From NCBI GenBank assembly GCA_041687455.1, contig JAWLBY010000001.1, forward strand, positions 124,001 through 188,000: DNA of 64,000 bases, in the 5' to 3' direction. Positions 48,899 to 58,002 of the stretch are shown here, piece by piece (positions within the stretch are counted from its first letter, which is position 1; each line of letters starts with the position of its first letter). A program made the position numbers and the translations under genes. This DNA is from JAWLBY01 sp041687455. GTDB lineage: Bacteria; Pseudomonadota; Gammaproteobacteria; Xanthomonadales; Xanthomonadaceae. The notes under the pieces were generated by a model. The model had not been told where the DNA came from. It made no database searches and was given only the letters and a program-made list of their open reading frames with translations.

Positions 48899-51367
48899 TC
48901 AGTCGCCGGCGGAGTCGAACCGGTCCGACAGTGAATCGAGGTCCTGCTCCACGTCGTCGATCCCTTCCCACGGATCGGCATCGAGCCGGGCCAGCCGGCG
49001 CGGTACGTTGTCGATCGTGAACTTGTCGGGGCGTCCCAGCCGCGACAGTTCGTCCCAGCGTAGCGGCACGGCAACCGGCGCGCCGGGCCGCGCGCGCAGC
49101 GAGTACGAAGCGATCGCGGTCGCGCCGCGGCCGTTGCGCAGGTAATCGACGTAGATCCGGCCATCGCGCAGCGACTTGTTCGCGCTGGCGATGTAGTTGT
49201 GCGGTTCGGCATTGGCCAGCGTTTCAGCAATCGCACGCGCGAATGGCCTGGCAACCGACCAGTCGGCCGCCGGTTTCAGCGGCATCACGACGTGCAGGCC
49301 CTTGCCGCCGGTCGCACGCAGGTAGGATGCGAAGCCGGCCTTGCCGAGCAGGTCGCGCACCTGCCGGGCGGCCGCGACCAGCCGGCGCCATTCGACACCG
49401 GGTCCGGGATCGAGATCGAACACCAGCCGGTTGGCGCGATCGGGATCGGCCACCGTCGAGCCCCACGGATGGAACTCGATCGCGCCGAACTGCACCAGCT
49501 CGAGCAGCGCCTCGCCGCTCTCGACGTACAGATAGTCGCCGGCAGCCCCGGATTCCTCCTTGAGCCTGACCGTCGACACCCGCTGCAATCCGGTGATCAT
49601 GTGTTTCTGGAAGAAGCACGCCGAACCGATCCCGGACGGACAGCGGATCACCGACAGCGGGCGGCCGAGCACGCCGGGCAGCAACCAGTCGATCACCTCG
49701 CGGTAGAAGTCCGCGACCTGCTGCTTGCTGGTGCCGCGATCGGGGTAGATCACGCGGTCCGGATTGCTGATCGTGACCGGCGGAATGACGTCCAGTGTCT
49801 TGTCGCGCGGCCGCCGGCTCGCAGCGCGATCGGAATCGCGCAGATCGTCGGCGTGCTTGTCGGTACGCAGGCCCTTCAGGCTCGGTTGACGCAACAGGCC
49901 GAGCCGGCCCATGCCGCGGAAATACACTTCGGCGACCCGCTGCGGCGCGACCCAGCGTGCGCCGCGCAACGCCGGGTCGATGCCGGCGATCCGCACGGTC
50001 GGCTCCGACTGGCCGATCTGCAACAACTCGTCGGCGAGCTGCTGCAGCAGGCGGTCCGAGAAGCCGCTGCCGACGCGGCCGACGTAGCGCCAGTGGCCGT
50101 CGTCGGGCCGCGCCAGCAACAGCGAGCCGAAGCCGGTCCGCGCGCCCTTCGGCGGCGTGTAGCCGACGACCGCGAATTCGTCGCTGTCGAGCCGCTTGAT
50201 CTTGAGCCAGTCGTCGCCGCGCCCGGGCCGGTAGCCGGCCTCGGCCCGCTTGCTGACGATGCCCTCGAGCTGCTGCTCGGTGGCGGCGTCGAACGCGGCG
50301 TCGCCATTGCCGCGCAGGTGGCTGCTGTACTGCAGGTGTCGCGACGGGTGCGCGGCGAGCAGCGGTTCCAGCAGCGCCTTGCGTTCGGCCAGCGGGGTGC
50401 GGGTCAGGTCGTAACCCTGCAGATGGATCGCATCGAACAGCACGTAGACCAGCGGCAGATGCAGCTCGCCCGACAGCGTCGCCTGCAGCGCGCCGAAATC
50501 GCTCCGACCGTCCTGCACGACGATCAGTTCGCCGTCGAGTCGGGCGTCGTCGAGACCGAGTGCGGTCAGCGCACCGACGATGTCGGGCAGTCGCGCGGTC
50601 CACTCGATCGCGTTGCGTGACCACAGCCGCGGCTGCCCCTTGCAGATCGACGCCAGCAGCCGGTAGCCGTCCCACTTGACCTCGTGCAACCAGCCCTCGC
50701 CGTCGGGCGGGTGCTCGGCGAGCCGGGCGAGCTGTGGCGCGAACGCTTCCGAACCGATCGTCGCCCGGCGTGCGTTGCGCGCTGCCGCAAGCTGCTCCAG
50801 CCAGTCGCGTCCGGGCCCCGCCGCGGCGACGCTCGGCGTGGCCGGCAGCGCCAGTTCGTCGTCGAGCAGGTCGTCGGCTTCGAGATCGGAGGCGAATTCG
50901 TCCTTGCCCTTGACCAGCATCCAGGTCGGCTGGCGCGACTTCGGATCGGTGCGGATCAGGTTCCAGTGGCCGCGCAGCCGCTCGCCGAACAGCTCGAAGC
51001 GCAGATGGCCGGCTTCGAGCTGGGCGCAGACGTCCTCGGCGGTCGACCAGACGCCGCGGTCGAAGATCCGCACGTCGCCGGCGCCGTACTCGCCGACCGG
51101 TATCGCGCCTTCGAAAGCGGCGTACTCGACCGGATGATCCTCGACCTGCACCGCCATTCGGCGCACCTTCGGATCGAACGACGGCCCCTTCGGCACCGCC
51201 CAGCTCTTCAGTGAGTCGCCGACCTGCAGCCGGAAGTCGTAATGCCGCCGTCGCGCATGGTGCAACTGCACGACGAAGATTGCGCGATGCGCCGCCAGCT
51301 CGCCGGCCGGCGCCGGTTCGCCGGTGCGATCGAAGCGGCGCTTGCGGCGGTATTCGTGCAGGCTCAT
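48899..51367 (-). CDS. ligD: end-joining DNA ligase LigD, three-domain
   Basis: Multifunctional enzyme of bacterial non-homologous end joining, 822 residues. Order: phosphoesterase domain (QLHHARRRHYDFRL) at about 25-180, ATP-dependent ligase with the active Lys in EVKWDGYRLLAS near residue 240, and a C-terminal primase-polymerase domain with FDLDPGPG and HVVMPLKP. This is the Pseudomonas-type order. The ATG at 51367 gives MSLHEYRRKRRF; a longer frame overlaps ku. It lies 23 nt after ku and is cotranscribed. Confidence 0.95.
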   Translation of the reverse strand: MSLHEYRRKRRFDRTGEPAPAGELAAHRAIFVVQLHHARRRHYDFRLQVGDSLKSWAVPKGPSFDPKVRRMAVQVEDHPVEYAAFEGAIPVGEYGAGDVRIFDRGVWSTAEDVCAQLEAGHLRFELFGERLRGHWNLIRTDPKSRQPTWMLVKGKDEFASDLEADDLLDDELALPATPSVAAAGPGRDWLEQLAAARNARRATIGSEAFAPQLARLAEHPPDGEGWLHEVKWDGYRLLASICKGQPRLWSRNAIEWTARLPDIVGALTALGLDDARLDGELIVVQDGRSDFGALQATLSGELHLPLVYVLFDAIHLQGYDLTRTPLAERKALLEPLLAAHPSRHLQYSSHLRGNGDAAFDAATEQQLEGIVSKRAEAGYRPGRGDDWLKIKRLDSDEFAVVGYTPPKGARTGFGSLLLARPDDGHWRYVGRVGSGFSDRLLQQLADELLQIGQSEPTVRIAGIDPALRGARWVAPQRVAEVYFRGMGRLGLLRQPSLKGLRTDKHADDLRDSDRAASRRPRDKTLDVIPPVTISNPDRVIYPDRGTSKQQVADFYREVIDWLLPGVLGRPLSVIRCPSGIGSACFFQKHMITGLQRVSTVRLKEESGAAGDYLYVESGEALLELVQFGAIEFHPWGSTVADPDRANRLVFDLDPGPGVEWRRLVAAARQVRDLLGKAGFASYLRATGGKGLHVVMPLKPAADWSVARPFARAIAETLANAEPHNYIASANKSLRDGRIYVDYLRNGRGATAIASYSLRARPGAPVAVPLRWDELSRLGRPDKFTIDNVPRRLARLDADPWEGIDDVEQDLDSLSDRFDSAGD

Positions 51368-51390
51368 CCGTGGGCCACGGCCGCCGCTGC

Positions 51391-52374
51391 TCAGCTCGCG
51401 CGGCGACGGCCGCTGCGCTCGCCGCCCTTGTTCGGCGGCGGCGTGCGCGTGGCCCGCTTGCGGGCTGCCTTGGCAGCCGGTTTGGGTGGCGCGTCCGGGC
51501 CGCCTGCGCTGGCGGCGGCTCTGGTCTTCCGACTGCCGTTGCCGGCCGCGTCGCCGGCAGATGCCTTCGCCGACTTGCCGGCCAGGCTCTTCTGCAGCAA
51601 GGCCATGAAGTCGACCACGTTGGTTGCGGCATTCTCCGGCAGCGCCGCTTCGCTGACCGATGGCTTGCTGACCAGCCCCCTGGTCCGCATCCGTTGCTCG
51701 ATCGTCGCCTGCAGCCGCTCGCGGAATTCGTCGCGGTAGCTGGTCGGATTCCACGACGTCGCCATCGACTCGATCAGTTGCCGCGCCATCGTCAGTTCGG
51801 CTGCACTCAACTTGTAGTCGCTGGCCTGGCCCTCGGGCAGCCTGAGCTCGTCGAGGTCGACCAGCTCATCGTGGTAGCGCATCAGCATCACCACCAGCGC
51901 GGCGCCCTGCGGCATCACCGCGCACAGGTATTCGCGGGTCCGGATCACGACCCGGGCGATGCCGACCCTGCCGGTCGCGGCGAGTGTGTCGCGCAGCAGC
52001 ACGTAGCCCTTCTCGGCCTTCTTGCCGGGCACCAGCACGTAGGGCTTCTCGAAGTACATCGGATCGATGTCGGCGAGGTCGACGAAGGCCTCGATCGCGA
52101 CCGCCTCCTTGCCTTCGATCGACGCCGCTTCGATGTCGCCCTTCTCCAGCACGACGAAGCTGCCCTTCTCGTACTCGTACGCCTTGCAGATGTCGTTCCA
52201 CGGCACTTCTTCGCCGGTTTCGGCATTGACCCGCTGGTATCGGACCGGTGCGTTGTTGCGGCAATCGAGCATCCGGAAACTGATCTCGTTCCTGCGCTCG
52301 CCCGACATCAGCGACACCGGCACGTTCAGCAACCCGAACGACAACACCCCGGACCAGATCGGACGGCTAGCCAT
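51391..52374 (-). CDS. ku: DNA end-binding protein Ku
   Basis: Homodimeric ring that binds double-strand ends and recruits LigD. The 327-residue protein starts MASRPIWSGVLSFGLLNVPV and has the core segment YVLVPGKKAEKGYVLLRDTL. The last 60 residues are a Lys/Arg/Ala-rich tail, as in other bacterial Ku proteins. AGGAGG lies just before the ATG. Upstream on the same strand are two tiny stress-type proteins and a hemerythrin, which may be part of the same transcript. Confidence 0.96.
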   Translation of the reverse strand: MASRPIWSGVLSFGLLNVPVSLMSGERRNEISFRMLDCRNNAPVRYQRVNAETGEEVPWNDICKAYEYEKGSFVVLEKGDIEAASIEGKEAVAIEAFVDLADIDPMYFEKPYVLVPGKKAEKGYVLLRDTLAATGRVGIARVVIRTREYLCAVMPQGAALVVMLMRYHDELVDLDELRLPEGQASDYKLSAAELTMARQLIESMATSWNPTSYRDEFRERLQATIEQRMRTRGLVSKPSVSEAALPENAATNVVDFMALLQKSLAGKSAKASAGDAAGNGSRKTRAAASAGGPDAPPKPAAKAARKRATRTPPPNKGGERSGRRRAS

Positions 52375-52400
52375 CGCAGCCTCCTGTGCAGCGGACGGGT

Positions 52401-52649
52401 TCAGGCGGCGACGCGGCCGGCTCGGTCGAACAGCCCGGCCCGCGATTCCTGCACTGGCGTGGTGTCGCCGTGCAGCACGGCGCGGATCTGCTGCAACGCG
52501 CGATGATTGCGCTCCGGTGTCGGCGATGCGATCGCGTCGGCCGGCACCGGCCAGGCTCTGCCGGCATCGACGTGCAGGCTGCGCGCCGGCGGCTGAACTG
52601 CAACGCGCCGCCGTTCACTTGCTGCTGCTGCCGCCCTTCCTGCCGCCAC
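52401..52649 (-). CDS. possible small protein upstream of ku
   Basis: A frame of 82 codons on the - strand in the 240-nt gap between the small protein gene at 52615 and ku. Its last 48 codons have the G/C-ending codon use of neighbours and a plausible helix (PERNHRALQQIRAVLHGD). The first codons overlap the gene upstream by 35 nt, so the true start may be a GTG near 52547. It matches nothing known to me and may be spurious. Confidence 0.25.
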   Translation of the reverse strand: MAAGRAAAAASERRRVAVQPPARSLHVDAGRAWPVPADAIASPTPERNHRALQQIRAVLHGDTTPVQESRAGLFDRAGRVAA

Positions 52650-52788
52650 CGTCCTGCTTGTTGACGGTCGCCCATGCGCGGCGCTCGGCTTCCTTGTCCG
52701 ACACGCCGCGCTCCTCGTAGCTTTCCTCGATGTGTTCGGCCTTGCGCTTCTGCTTGTCGGTGTACTTGTCCTTCGATCCGCGTGGCAT
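52615..52788 (-). CDS. small conserved basic protein (PRGSKDKYT family)
   Basis: A 57-residue protein starting PRGSKDKYTDKQKRKAEHIE and containing SYEERGVSDKEAERRAWATV before a Gly/Lys/Ser-rich tail. I recall this as a widespread small protein sometimes named plasmid stabilisation protein, with no proven role. AGGAG lies 6 nt before the ATG. It is 23 nt after the small ETFPASDP gene on the same strand. Confidence 0.85.
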   Translation of the reverse strand: MPRGSKDKYTDKQKRKAEHIEESYEERGVSDKEAERRAWATVNKQDGGGRKGGSSSK

Positions 52789-52811
52789 GGTCGGCTCCTG
52801 TTCGGTTCGGA

Positions 52812-52994
52812 TCAGTGTTCGCGCGGCCTGGCCGGCACGAATGGCGCGATCGGGTCGCTGGCCGGAAACGTTTCCTCGACCGACTCGTCGAGATTACGGT
52901 CGGTCTCGCGTTTTCGGGCGGCGCGTTCGCGCGGTGATTCTTCGCGCGGCCGGCCGCCGGTCGGATCGAGATCCTTGGCGTCGCGTTCGTTCAT
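52812..52994 (-). CDS. small acidic protein with ETFPASDP motif
   Basis: A 60-residue charged protein. After an Arg/Glu-rich first half comes NLDESVEETFPASDPIAP, a motif shared by many small proteobacterial proteins of unknown function linked with stress genes. GAGGAG lies before the ATG at 52994. It follows the hemerythrin gene by 26 nt on the same strand. Confidence 0.8.
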   Translation of the reverse strand: MNERDAKDLDPTGGRPREESPRERAARKRETDRNLDESVEETFPASDPIAPFVPARPREH

Positions 52995-53020
52995 GTCGCG
53001 TCTCCTCGTTGCCACGCCGG

Positions 53021-53554
53021 TCACGGCTGCCGCACGCCGCCGGCATCGACCTGCAGCACTTCGATCCGGCCGCCGCGACCGGGCACATGGGACAGTTCGT
53101 TGACCCTCGCCTCGAGCCGGGTCCGCAGCGCCAGGATCTGTTCGCCGAGCACGTCGAGATCGATTCCGAGCGAGCGCGCCTCCGGCATGATCTCGCGCTC
53201 CTCTTCCTCGATGTGGTGGTGCAGGTATTCGCCGAGCACGTGCACGCGGGCCTGGAAGCGTTCGGCCCCGGCATCCGCACCATCGATCTCGGCGATCAGC
53301 GCACGCACCGCATCGTGCTCGACCAGCGCCTCGTCGAGCAGTTCGGCGTCCATGCCGGCCTCGCGCAGCGCCGGATAGAACAACTGTTCCTCGGCGTGCA
53401 TGTGCAGCACCAGCGTCTGGCAGATTTCCTGCGCCAGTTCGAGCTTCTGGGCCACATCCACACTGGCCTCGAAACGCTCGAGCAGATCCTCGACCTGCCG
53501 GTGGTCGTCCTTCAGCAGACCGATCGCATCGGTCAGGTAGGAGGCTCCGAACAT
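53021..53554 (-). CDS. hemerythrin-domain protein
   Basis: A 177-residue four-helix protein. Metal ligands of the hemerythrin HHE pattern are visible: KDDHRQVEDLLERF, HMHAEEQLFYP, VEHDAVRALI and HHHIEEEEREIMPEA. It probably binds a diiron centre and oxygen, nitric oxide or iron. It is the first gene of a - strand run through two tiny proteins towards ku and ligD, divergent from the UbiB-type kinase gene. Confidence 0.92.
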   Translation of the reverse strand: MFGASYLTDAIGLLKDDHRQVEDLLERFEASVDVAQKLELAQEICQTLVLHMHAEEQLFYPALREAGMDAELLDEALVEHDAVRALIAEIDGADAGAERFQARVHVLGEYLHHHIEEEEREIMPEARSLGIDLDVLGEQILALRTRLEARVNELSHVPGRGGRIEVLQVDAGGVRQP

Positions 53555-53684
53555 CGTCGCCCTCGTCGGCGGAACGTCGCGGAGTGCGGTGCATCACCTG
53601 TGCCAATCACGGGCCACCTCGATCAACCGTCGCGGCTGGCACGGAATCTGATTCCTTCCGGCCGACTGTTCCGGAGAGCCAGTG

Positions 53685-55478
53685 ATGGCCGAGCGCGTCC
53701 CGCGTGCCAATGGAAACCGTGCCACGCCAACGTCGGCCGAGGCCGGCGCGAGCCGGCGGCCGCCGCCGGGGGCGGTGTCCGGACGCGGCGCACGTCGCAA
53801 CGGTGCACCGCCGCCGGCAGCCAGTCGCGAGGGCGGCGCGCTGTCGCGGACTTCGCGACTATTGCGTTTTGCATTGAGGTACCGACACGTCGGCACGACC
53901 CCGCCACGCAGCGACGCGGTTCCGGTCAGCGCGGATCCCGGGCACGACATCGATGCCGACGCTTTCGTCCATGACCTGCAGCACCTCGGCCCGGCCTTCG
54001 TCAAGATCGGCCAGAGCCTGTCGACCCGCGCCGACCTGCTGCCGCCGAGCTACCTCGACGCGCTGGAACGGCTGCAGGACGACGTCGGCCCGGTGCCGTT
54101 CGAGACGATCCGCGCGTCGATCGAGCGCGAACTCGGTGTCCGGCTGTCCAAGGCATTCGCCGAGTTCGATCCGGAGCCGCTGGCCACCGCGTCGCTGGCG
54201 CAGGTGCATGCCGCGGTGTTGCGCGACGGCCGCGAGGTCGTCGTCAAGGTGCAGCGTCCGGGCATCGCCGATGCGATCGCCGACGACCTGAAGGTGCTGT
54301 CGAACCTGGCCGGCGCCGCCGATCGCTGGACCGAGCAGGGCCGTCGGGCCCGCTTCGGGCACTGGCTCGAGGAACTGGCCGAGACGCTGGCCGAGGAACT
54401 CGACTACCGACTCGAACTGGAAAACCTGCGCACCTTCGCCGGGCATGTCGCCGACTACGCCGGCATCATCGTGCCGGAACCGGTCGCCGACCTCAGTTCG
54501 GCCCGGGTGCTGACGATGGAGCGGATCCGCGGCAGCAAGGTCAACCAGGCCGTCGCGCTGCGGCGGATCGACCAGCCGCTCGGCGCTCTGGCGGTCGAGC
54601 TGCTGCACGCCTACCTCGACCAGATCTTCGTCAACGGGCTGGTGCATGCCGATCCGCACCCGGGCAACGTGATGCTGACCGACGACAACCGGCTCGGCCT
54701 GATCGACCTCGGCATGGTCGTGCGGATCGGACCGCGCATGCGCGACGGCCTGCTGAAACTGCTGTTCGCGCTGGTCCAGGGCGATGGCGACCAGGTCGCC
54801 GAGCAGTGCATGGAACTCGGCGAGCGGCTCGAGATGTTCAACGAAACGCGCTGGCGGCGGCGCTGCGCGCGGCTGGTCGGCCGCTACGGCAGCGGCGCGC
54901 AGATCGAACCGGAAGGCCGGCTGATGCTCGAGCTGACCCGGCTCAGCATCGACTGCGGCCTGCGTCCGCCGCCGGAAATCGCGTTGCTCGGCAAGACATT
55001 GCTGCACCTCGATGCAGTCGCACGGATGCTGGACCCGGCATTGCCGGTGCGCGACATCGTCCGCGAGCGGATGATCTCGCTGCTGCCGACCCGGCTGCTC
55101 GGCAAGGCCACGCCGCTCCAGGCCGTCGAGCAGGCCTTCGAAACCGCCGAGCTCGCCCGCGACCTGCCGCGCAAGCTGCGCACGGTGCTGAACACGCTGG
55201 CCGAGAACCAGTTCAGCGTGCGGATCTGTGGTCTCGAGGAGTCGCGGCTGCTGGAAAACCTGCAGAAGATCGCCAACCGGATCACCACCGGCGTGATCAC
55301 CGCTGCACTGATCATCGGTGCGGCGCTGATGATGCGGATTCCGGTCGGGCCCAGCCTGCTCGGTTATCCGGCGCTGGCGCTGGTGATGTTCATCGCCGCG
55401 TTCGCGCTCGGCGTTGCGGTCGTGCTGGCCGCGCTGCGCAGTGACCGCCGCGCCTCGAAGTACAGCGGCCGACGCTGA
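53685..55478 (+). CDS. AarF/UbiB-family atypical kinase (ABC1)
   Basis: Atypical kinase or ATPase of 597 residues related to UbiB, which aids ubiquinone synthesis. The KxGQ motif is in AFVKIGQSLSTRADLLP, the nucleotide site region is ASLAQVHAAVLRDG, and VHADPHPGNVML and LIDLGM match the catalytic and metal loops. Two membrane segments lie near the C-terminus. The first 55 residues are Arg/Pro-rich and unlike the family. A GTG at 53682 is an alternative start; GGAGAG precedes 53685. No other ubi genes are nearby, so it may be a stress-related paralogue. Confidence 0.88.
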   Translation: MAERVPRANGNRATPTSAEAGASRRPPPGAVSGRGARRNGAPPPAASREGGALSRTSRLLRFALRYRHVGTTPPRSDAVPVSADPGHDIDADAFVHDLQHLGPAFVKIGQSLSTRADLLPPSYLDALERLQDDVGPVPFETIRASIERELGVRLSKAFAEFDPEPLATASLAQVHAAVLRDGREVVVKVQRPGIADAIADDLKVLSNLAGAADRWTEQGRRARFGHWLEELAETLAEELDYRLELENLRTFAGHVADYAGIIVPEPVADLSSARVLTMERIRGSKVNQAVALRRIDQPLGALAVELLHAYLDQIFVNGLVHADPHPGNVMLTDDNRLGLIDLGMVVRIGPRMRDGLLKLLFALVQGDGDQVAEQCMELGERLEMFNETRWRRRCARLVGRYGSGAQIEPEGRLMLELTRLSIDCGLRPPPEIALLGKTLLHLDAVARMLDPALPVRDIVRERMISLLPTRLLGKATPLQAVEQAFETAELARDLPRKLRTVLNTLAENQFSVRICGLEESRLLENLQKIANRITTGVITAALIIGAALMMRIPVGPSLLGYPALALVMFIAAFALGVAVVLAALRSDRRASKYSGRR

Positions 55479-55484
55479 AGCGCA

Positions 55485-56288
55485 CTAACCCGGCGTGCCG
55501 CTCAATGCCCGGCCGTCGTCGTCGAACACCGTCGTCGACGGCGGCGGCGCGTCCGCCAGAACGTCGAGCCAGGTGTTGGCGACCACCACACAGGGCAGCC
55601 GGAACCGCGCGATCGTGTCCGGCCGCCGGCCGACATGGACGCCAAAGCCGTGCAGCGCCTGTGCGGCAGCGAACGCATCCTCGTCGGTGACGTCGTCGCC
55701 GACCGCGACCGGTGTCCGGCCGCTGAACGCGGGATGCTGCATCGCCCGGGTCAGCGCCTGGCCCTTGGAGATCGCCCGCGGCAGCAGCTCGATCACATGA
55801 TTGCCGTGCATCACGCGCAGTTCGGCGGCATCGGCAGCCAGTGCGCGCACTTCGTGGTCGAGCGGCTCGCCGAGTTCCGGCCGTTGCCGGTAGTGCAGCG
55901 CGAGCGCGTGACCCTTGTCCTCGATCCAGACGCCGTCATGGGCGGCCGCCAGCCGCAGCAGCGGCGCATGCAGCCGCCGCAGCAGCGCGCTCGCCGGCCC
56001 GACCTCGGCACTGGCGAAGTCGGGCGTCTCGGCGCCGTGCGCGGCGATCAACCGGATCGGGACGTCGCGCAGGATCCGCTGCAGGTCGACCAGGCCGCGA
56101 CCGCTGACCACGCACAGCGCGCCGTCGAGCCGCTCGTTGAGCCGCCGCAGCATCCGGCGCTGGGCGTGGCTCAGGTCGACCTGCTCCGGCCGCGCGACCA
56201 GCGGACACAGCGTGCCATCGAGATCGAGGAACAGGCTCCAGCCTGCCGGCCCGAGCATGACCGGCGGCAGCCATTCCGGCCGCGTCAT
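55485..56288 (-). CDS. otsB: trehalose-6-phosphate phosphatase OtsB
   Basis: Dephosphorylates trehalose-6-phosphate. HAD-type catalytic motif LFLDLDGTLCP near residue 20 and GDDVTDEDAF near residue 200 are intact. The protein has 267 residues. The ATG at 56288 overlaps the otsA stop (ATGA), so the two are translated together. It ends 6 nt from the convergent AarF-type gene. Confidence 0.95.
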   Translation of the reverse strand: MTRPEWLPPVMLGPAGWSLFLDLDGTLCPLVARPEQVDLSHAQRRMLRRLNERLDGALCVVSGRGLVDLQRILRDVPIRLIAAHGAETPDFASAEVGPASALLRRLHAPLLRLAAAHDGVWIEDKGHALALHYRQRPELGEPLDHEVRALAADAAELRVMHGNHVIELLPRAISKGQALTRAMQHPAFSGRTPVAVGDDVTDEDAFAAAQALHGFGVHVGRRPDTIARFRLPCVVVANTWLDVLADAPPPSTTVFDDDGRALSGTPG

Positions 56289-57820
56289 GCGCGTCCGCGG
56301 AGGCTGTCGGCCGTGCCGCCGATCGCGCCGGCGATGCTCTCGGCCAGCGGCCGGCGGCCGAGCCTGGGTGCCGCGCGACGCTCGAGTTTCGGCGGCTGCT
56401 CGGCGAGCCCGACCAGACAGTCGACGAACTGCCGCCGCCAGCTCGACACGTCGTGTTCGAGCACGCCGCTCATCAGTCGCTCCCAGCGCCGCCGGCGTTC
56501 GGCCAGCGGCATCTGCAGCGCCTCTGCGAGGCGGTCGGCGAGACTGGTCGTGTCGTACGGATTGACCTGCAACGCCGCCTTCATCTGCTCGGCGGCGCCG
56601 GCGAACTCCGACAGCACCAGCACGCCGGGATCCTGCGGGTCCTGCGCCGCGACGAACTCCTTCGCGACCAGGTTCATGCCGTCGCGCAGCGGCGTGACGA
56701 GACCGACCCGCGACGCCCGGTAATAGCCGGCGATCACGTTGTGCTTGTAGCTGCGCGTGACGTAGCGCAGCGGCACCCAGTCGGCATCGCCGTAGCGGGC
56801 GTTGATGCTGCCGGCCAGCGAGTCCAGGCGTTCCTTCAGCTCGCGGTACTCGGGCACCTCGCCGCGGCTGATCGGCGCGATCTGCAGGTAGCTGACCTGC
56901 CGCAGCAGCTCCGGATGGCGTTCGAACATCTCGCCATAGGCAATGAACCGCCGCGGCAGTCCCTTCGAATAGTCGAGCCGGTCGACGCCGATCACCAGCC
57001 GGCGACCGGCCAGGCTTTCGAGCAGGTGCCGATACGACAGCGTGTCGACTGCCGCCTCGGCATGGTCGCTCATCGCCTTCGGATCGATGCCGATCGGGAA
57101 CGCGCGCAACTGCGGCCCGGATGGATCGATCGCCCGTTCGAGACGCAGGTAGCGACGCAGGTGATACAGGTCGCGCTCGGTCTGCACGCCGACCAGGTCG
57201 TAATCGGCCAGCGCACCGAACGTGCGCTCGTCGCCCGGCAGCGCCTGGGCGATATCCGGGCTCGGAAACGGGGTGTGCAGGAACATGCCGACCGGGTTGT
57301 CGACGCCGAGTCGGCGCAGCTCGCTCGCCAGCGGCAGGAAGTGGTAGTCGTGGACCCAGATCAGGTCGCCTGGCTGGGCGACGCGCCGGACCAGCTCGGC
57401 GAACCGCCGATTGACCTGCCGATAGACTTCGGCGGCCCACGGGTCGTGCTCGAGCAGGTCGGCGCGCGAATGCAGCAGCGGCCACAACGTGCGATTGGCG
57501 TAGTGCAGGTAGAAGCCGCGGTGCTCGGCATTGCTGAGATCGAGCGTCACGTACTCGACGTTGCCGGCCGAACGGCGGGTCGGCTCGCGCTGCTCGGAAC
57601 GCTTGCCGCTCCAGCCGATCCAGACTCCGCCCGATTCACGCAGCGCATCACCGAGCGCGGCCGCCAGGCCGCCGGCATGCACGACACCGGGCAATGCGAC
57701 ACGGTTGGATACCACCAGCAATCGGCCGCGACCGTCACGCGACGGCGCGAACTTCGGGGCCGTTTCGATACTGCTCGTAGTCAACGCTGTTCCATCCACT
57801 GATCGACCGGAACGCTGCAT
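56285..57820 (-). CDS. otsA: trehalose-6-phosphate synthase OtsA
   Basis: Joins glucose from UDP-glucose to glucose-6-phosphate. Family motifs: RLLVVSNRV, the WVHDYHFLPL donor-site region, IGVDRLDYSKGLP and EFAGAAEQM. The ATG at 57820 gives 511 residues; the first 28 are unusual and a later TTG or GTG could be the true start since no Shine-Dalgarno is clear. With otsB it makes trehalose for osmotic and desiccation protection. The gene is divergent from the SDR gene. Confidence 0.95.
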   Translation of the reverse strand: MQRSGRSVDGTALTTSSIETAPKFAPSRDGRGRLLVVSNRVALPGVVHAGGLAAALGDALRESGGVWIGWSGKRSEQREPTRRSAGNVEYVTLDLSNAEHRGFYLHYANRTLWPLLHSRADLLEHDPWAAEVYRQVNRRFAELVRRVAQPGDLIWVHDYHFLPLASELRRLGVDNPVGMFLHTPFPSPDIAQALPGDERTFGALADYDLVGVQTERDLYHLRRYLRLERAIDPSGPQLRAFPIGIDPKAMSDHAEAAVDTLSYRHLLESLAGRRLVIGVDRLDYSKGLPRRFIAYGEMFERHPELLRQVSYLQIAPISRGEVPEYRELKERLDSLAGSINARYGDADWVPLRYVTRSYKHNVIAGYYRASRVGLVTPLRDGMNLVAKEFVAAQDPQDPGVLVLSEFAGAAEQMKAALQVNPYDTTSLADRLAEALQMPLAERRRRWERLMSGVLEHDVSSWRRQFVDCLVGLAEQPPKLERRAAPRLGRRPLAESIAGAIGGTADSLRGRA

Positions 57821-58002
57821 CGCCGCCAACCGATGCACGCTGCGGCAACACGCAGCGAACGCGACGTTGAGGGCAAGCCATGCTCCATCGTCGCACATGC
57901 GTTCGCGCGTTCGGCACGCTCCCTGCAATTGTTTCAAGCGGAGGTTCAGGCACGGCGATTGCTGAAAACACCGCGTACAGATGATGTCTGTGGAGCGCAC
58001 GC

